Part shown: positions 63,631-64,000 of the stretch, piece after piece
How positions within the stretch are numbered: the stretch's first letter is position 1
Layout of the letters: every line of letters begins with the position of its first letter
Source of the DNA: Alistipes sp.
GTDB taxonomy: Bacteria > Bacteroidota > Bacteroidia > Bacteroidales > Rikenellaceae
DNA: 64,000 bases
Assembly: GCA_017937125.1 (NCBI GenBank)
Contig: JAGBEH010000001.1
Coordinates: forward strand, 248,001-312,000
Direction of reading: 5' to 3'
The notes under the pieces: model-generated
Databases searched by the model: none
Told to the model about the DNA's origin: nothing
What the model saw: the letters and a program-made list of their open reading frames with translations, nothing else
Made by a program: the position numbers and the translations under genes

Positions 63631-64000
63631 ATGTTTATAGAGTCAATAATATTACATAATTACAGGGCATACAAGGGGCATAACCAAACCTCTTTTAAGC
63701 CGGATGTAAAGAATATCTTTCTTGTAGCCGGCAATAATGGTTTTGGTAAGACAACATTTCTCACATCCCTCGTATGGTGTCTATATGGCAAATTAATGGC
63801 CGATGTTGATGAAAAGTTTAGGCGAGATATCAACGATGCACAGGGCTATAAGAACTATGCCCGCCAAAGTTTGCATAAAGAGTTAGCAAGTGCCGTAAAT
63901 ACATATGAAGTAAGTCCCGAAGACCGCAAACAGATAGTTAAGCATGGCTATTCTTCGGAAAGCGAATACATTAAGGAGGATGCTCAATATTATGTTGAGA
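63631..64000 (+). CDS. dndD: DNA phosphorothioation protein DndD (truncated by the window)
   Basis: Only about 123 N-terminal residues are visible. They show the SMC/RecF-type ATPase start FIESIILHNYRAYKGHNQ and Walker A VAGNNGFGKTTFLTSLVWCLYG. This is the DndD signature of an ABC-type ATPase with long coiled coils, which partners DndC. The gene continues past position 64000, and dndE and others may lie beyond. Confidence 0.85.
   Translation, partial: MFIESIILHNYRAYKGHNQTSFKPDVKNIFLVAGNNGFGKTTFLTSLVWCLYGKLMADVDEKFRRDINDAQGYKNYARQSLHKELASAVNTYEVSPEDRKQIVKHGYSSESEYIKEDAQYYVE

Noticed and set aside
1-64000. CRISPR array
   Set aside because: No evenly spaced identical repeats with unique spacers were found on either strand; the only tandem array (41663-41724) has 11-13-base degenerate units without spacers.

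Overview
The window looks like a Bacteroidota chromosome, most plausibly Rikenellaceae (Alistipes-like). The reasons are TAnnTTTG promoter boxes in front of many genes, a fimbrillin/BACON/formylglycine-type lipoprotein cluster, a Porin_10-type porin, DUF2723 and DUF1343 proteins, and a TonB-type outer-membrane receptor. The genus is an inference from gene content and style.

Positions 1-36556 are a dense, GC-richer core. From the left: a manC-murF-GH13 amylase operon on the minus strand; pssA, a porin and a lytic transglycosylase on plus; queG (minus); an acyl-CoA synthetase (plus); prfB, cysS and a lipoprotein (minus); a giant DUF2723 membrane protein with a NamZ-type muramidase (plus); a TonB-type receptor (minus); a four-gene surface cluster made of a 40-residue leader-like peptide, a fimbrillin with a C9 tract, a BACON lipoprotein and an FGE-fold lipoprotein; then plsC, parE, parC, aroK, murI, ftsK and a LolA-like gene, all plus. 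Cell-wall, division and chromosome-partition functions dominate.

An intact tRNA-Ser(TGA) at 36772-36856 marks the boundary. To its right the DNA becomes AT-rich and mosaic, as in a genomic island, and no integrase is visible. This part holds an AlkC-type glycosylase, remnants of a mobilization gene and a WYL regulator, a UDG-like protein, an excisionase-like HTH protein, an iteron and palindrome region, and two small modular-domain paralogues.

From about 43.7 kb the island reads as a defence region: a P-loop ATPase, a DUF2971 protein, and two adjacent reverse transcriptases arranged like DRT3 (drt3a and drt3b). The second RT is broken by two single-base insertions. Just downstream is a structured non-coding segment whose hairpin loop carries ACACACA, a good candidate for the DRT3 RNA. 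After this come two metallophosphoesterases, a YdeI-like protein, a tight three-gene operon (unknown protein, four-TM protein, NdpA-like protein), a DprA-like Rossmann protein, a likely small RNA, a 45-residue acidic protein, a four-TM plus ComEC-like metallo-beta-lactamase pair, a zinc alcohol dehydrogenase, and the start of a DNA phosphorothioation (Dnd) locus (HTH, dndC, truncated dndD) that runs off the right edge.

The items most worth follow-up are the DRT3-like locus with its candidate RNA and broken partner, the three-gene 55.6-58.1 kb operon, the four-TM/MBL pair, and the candidate RNAs near 38.4 kb and 59.0 kb.
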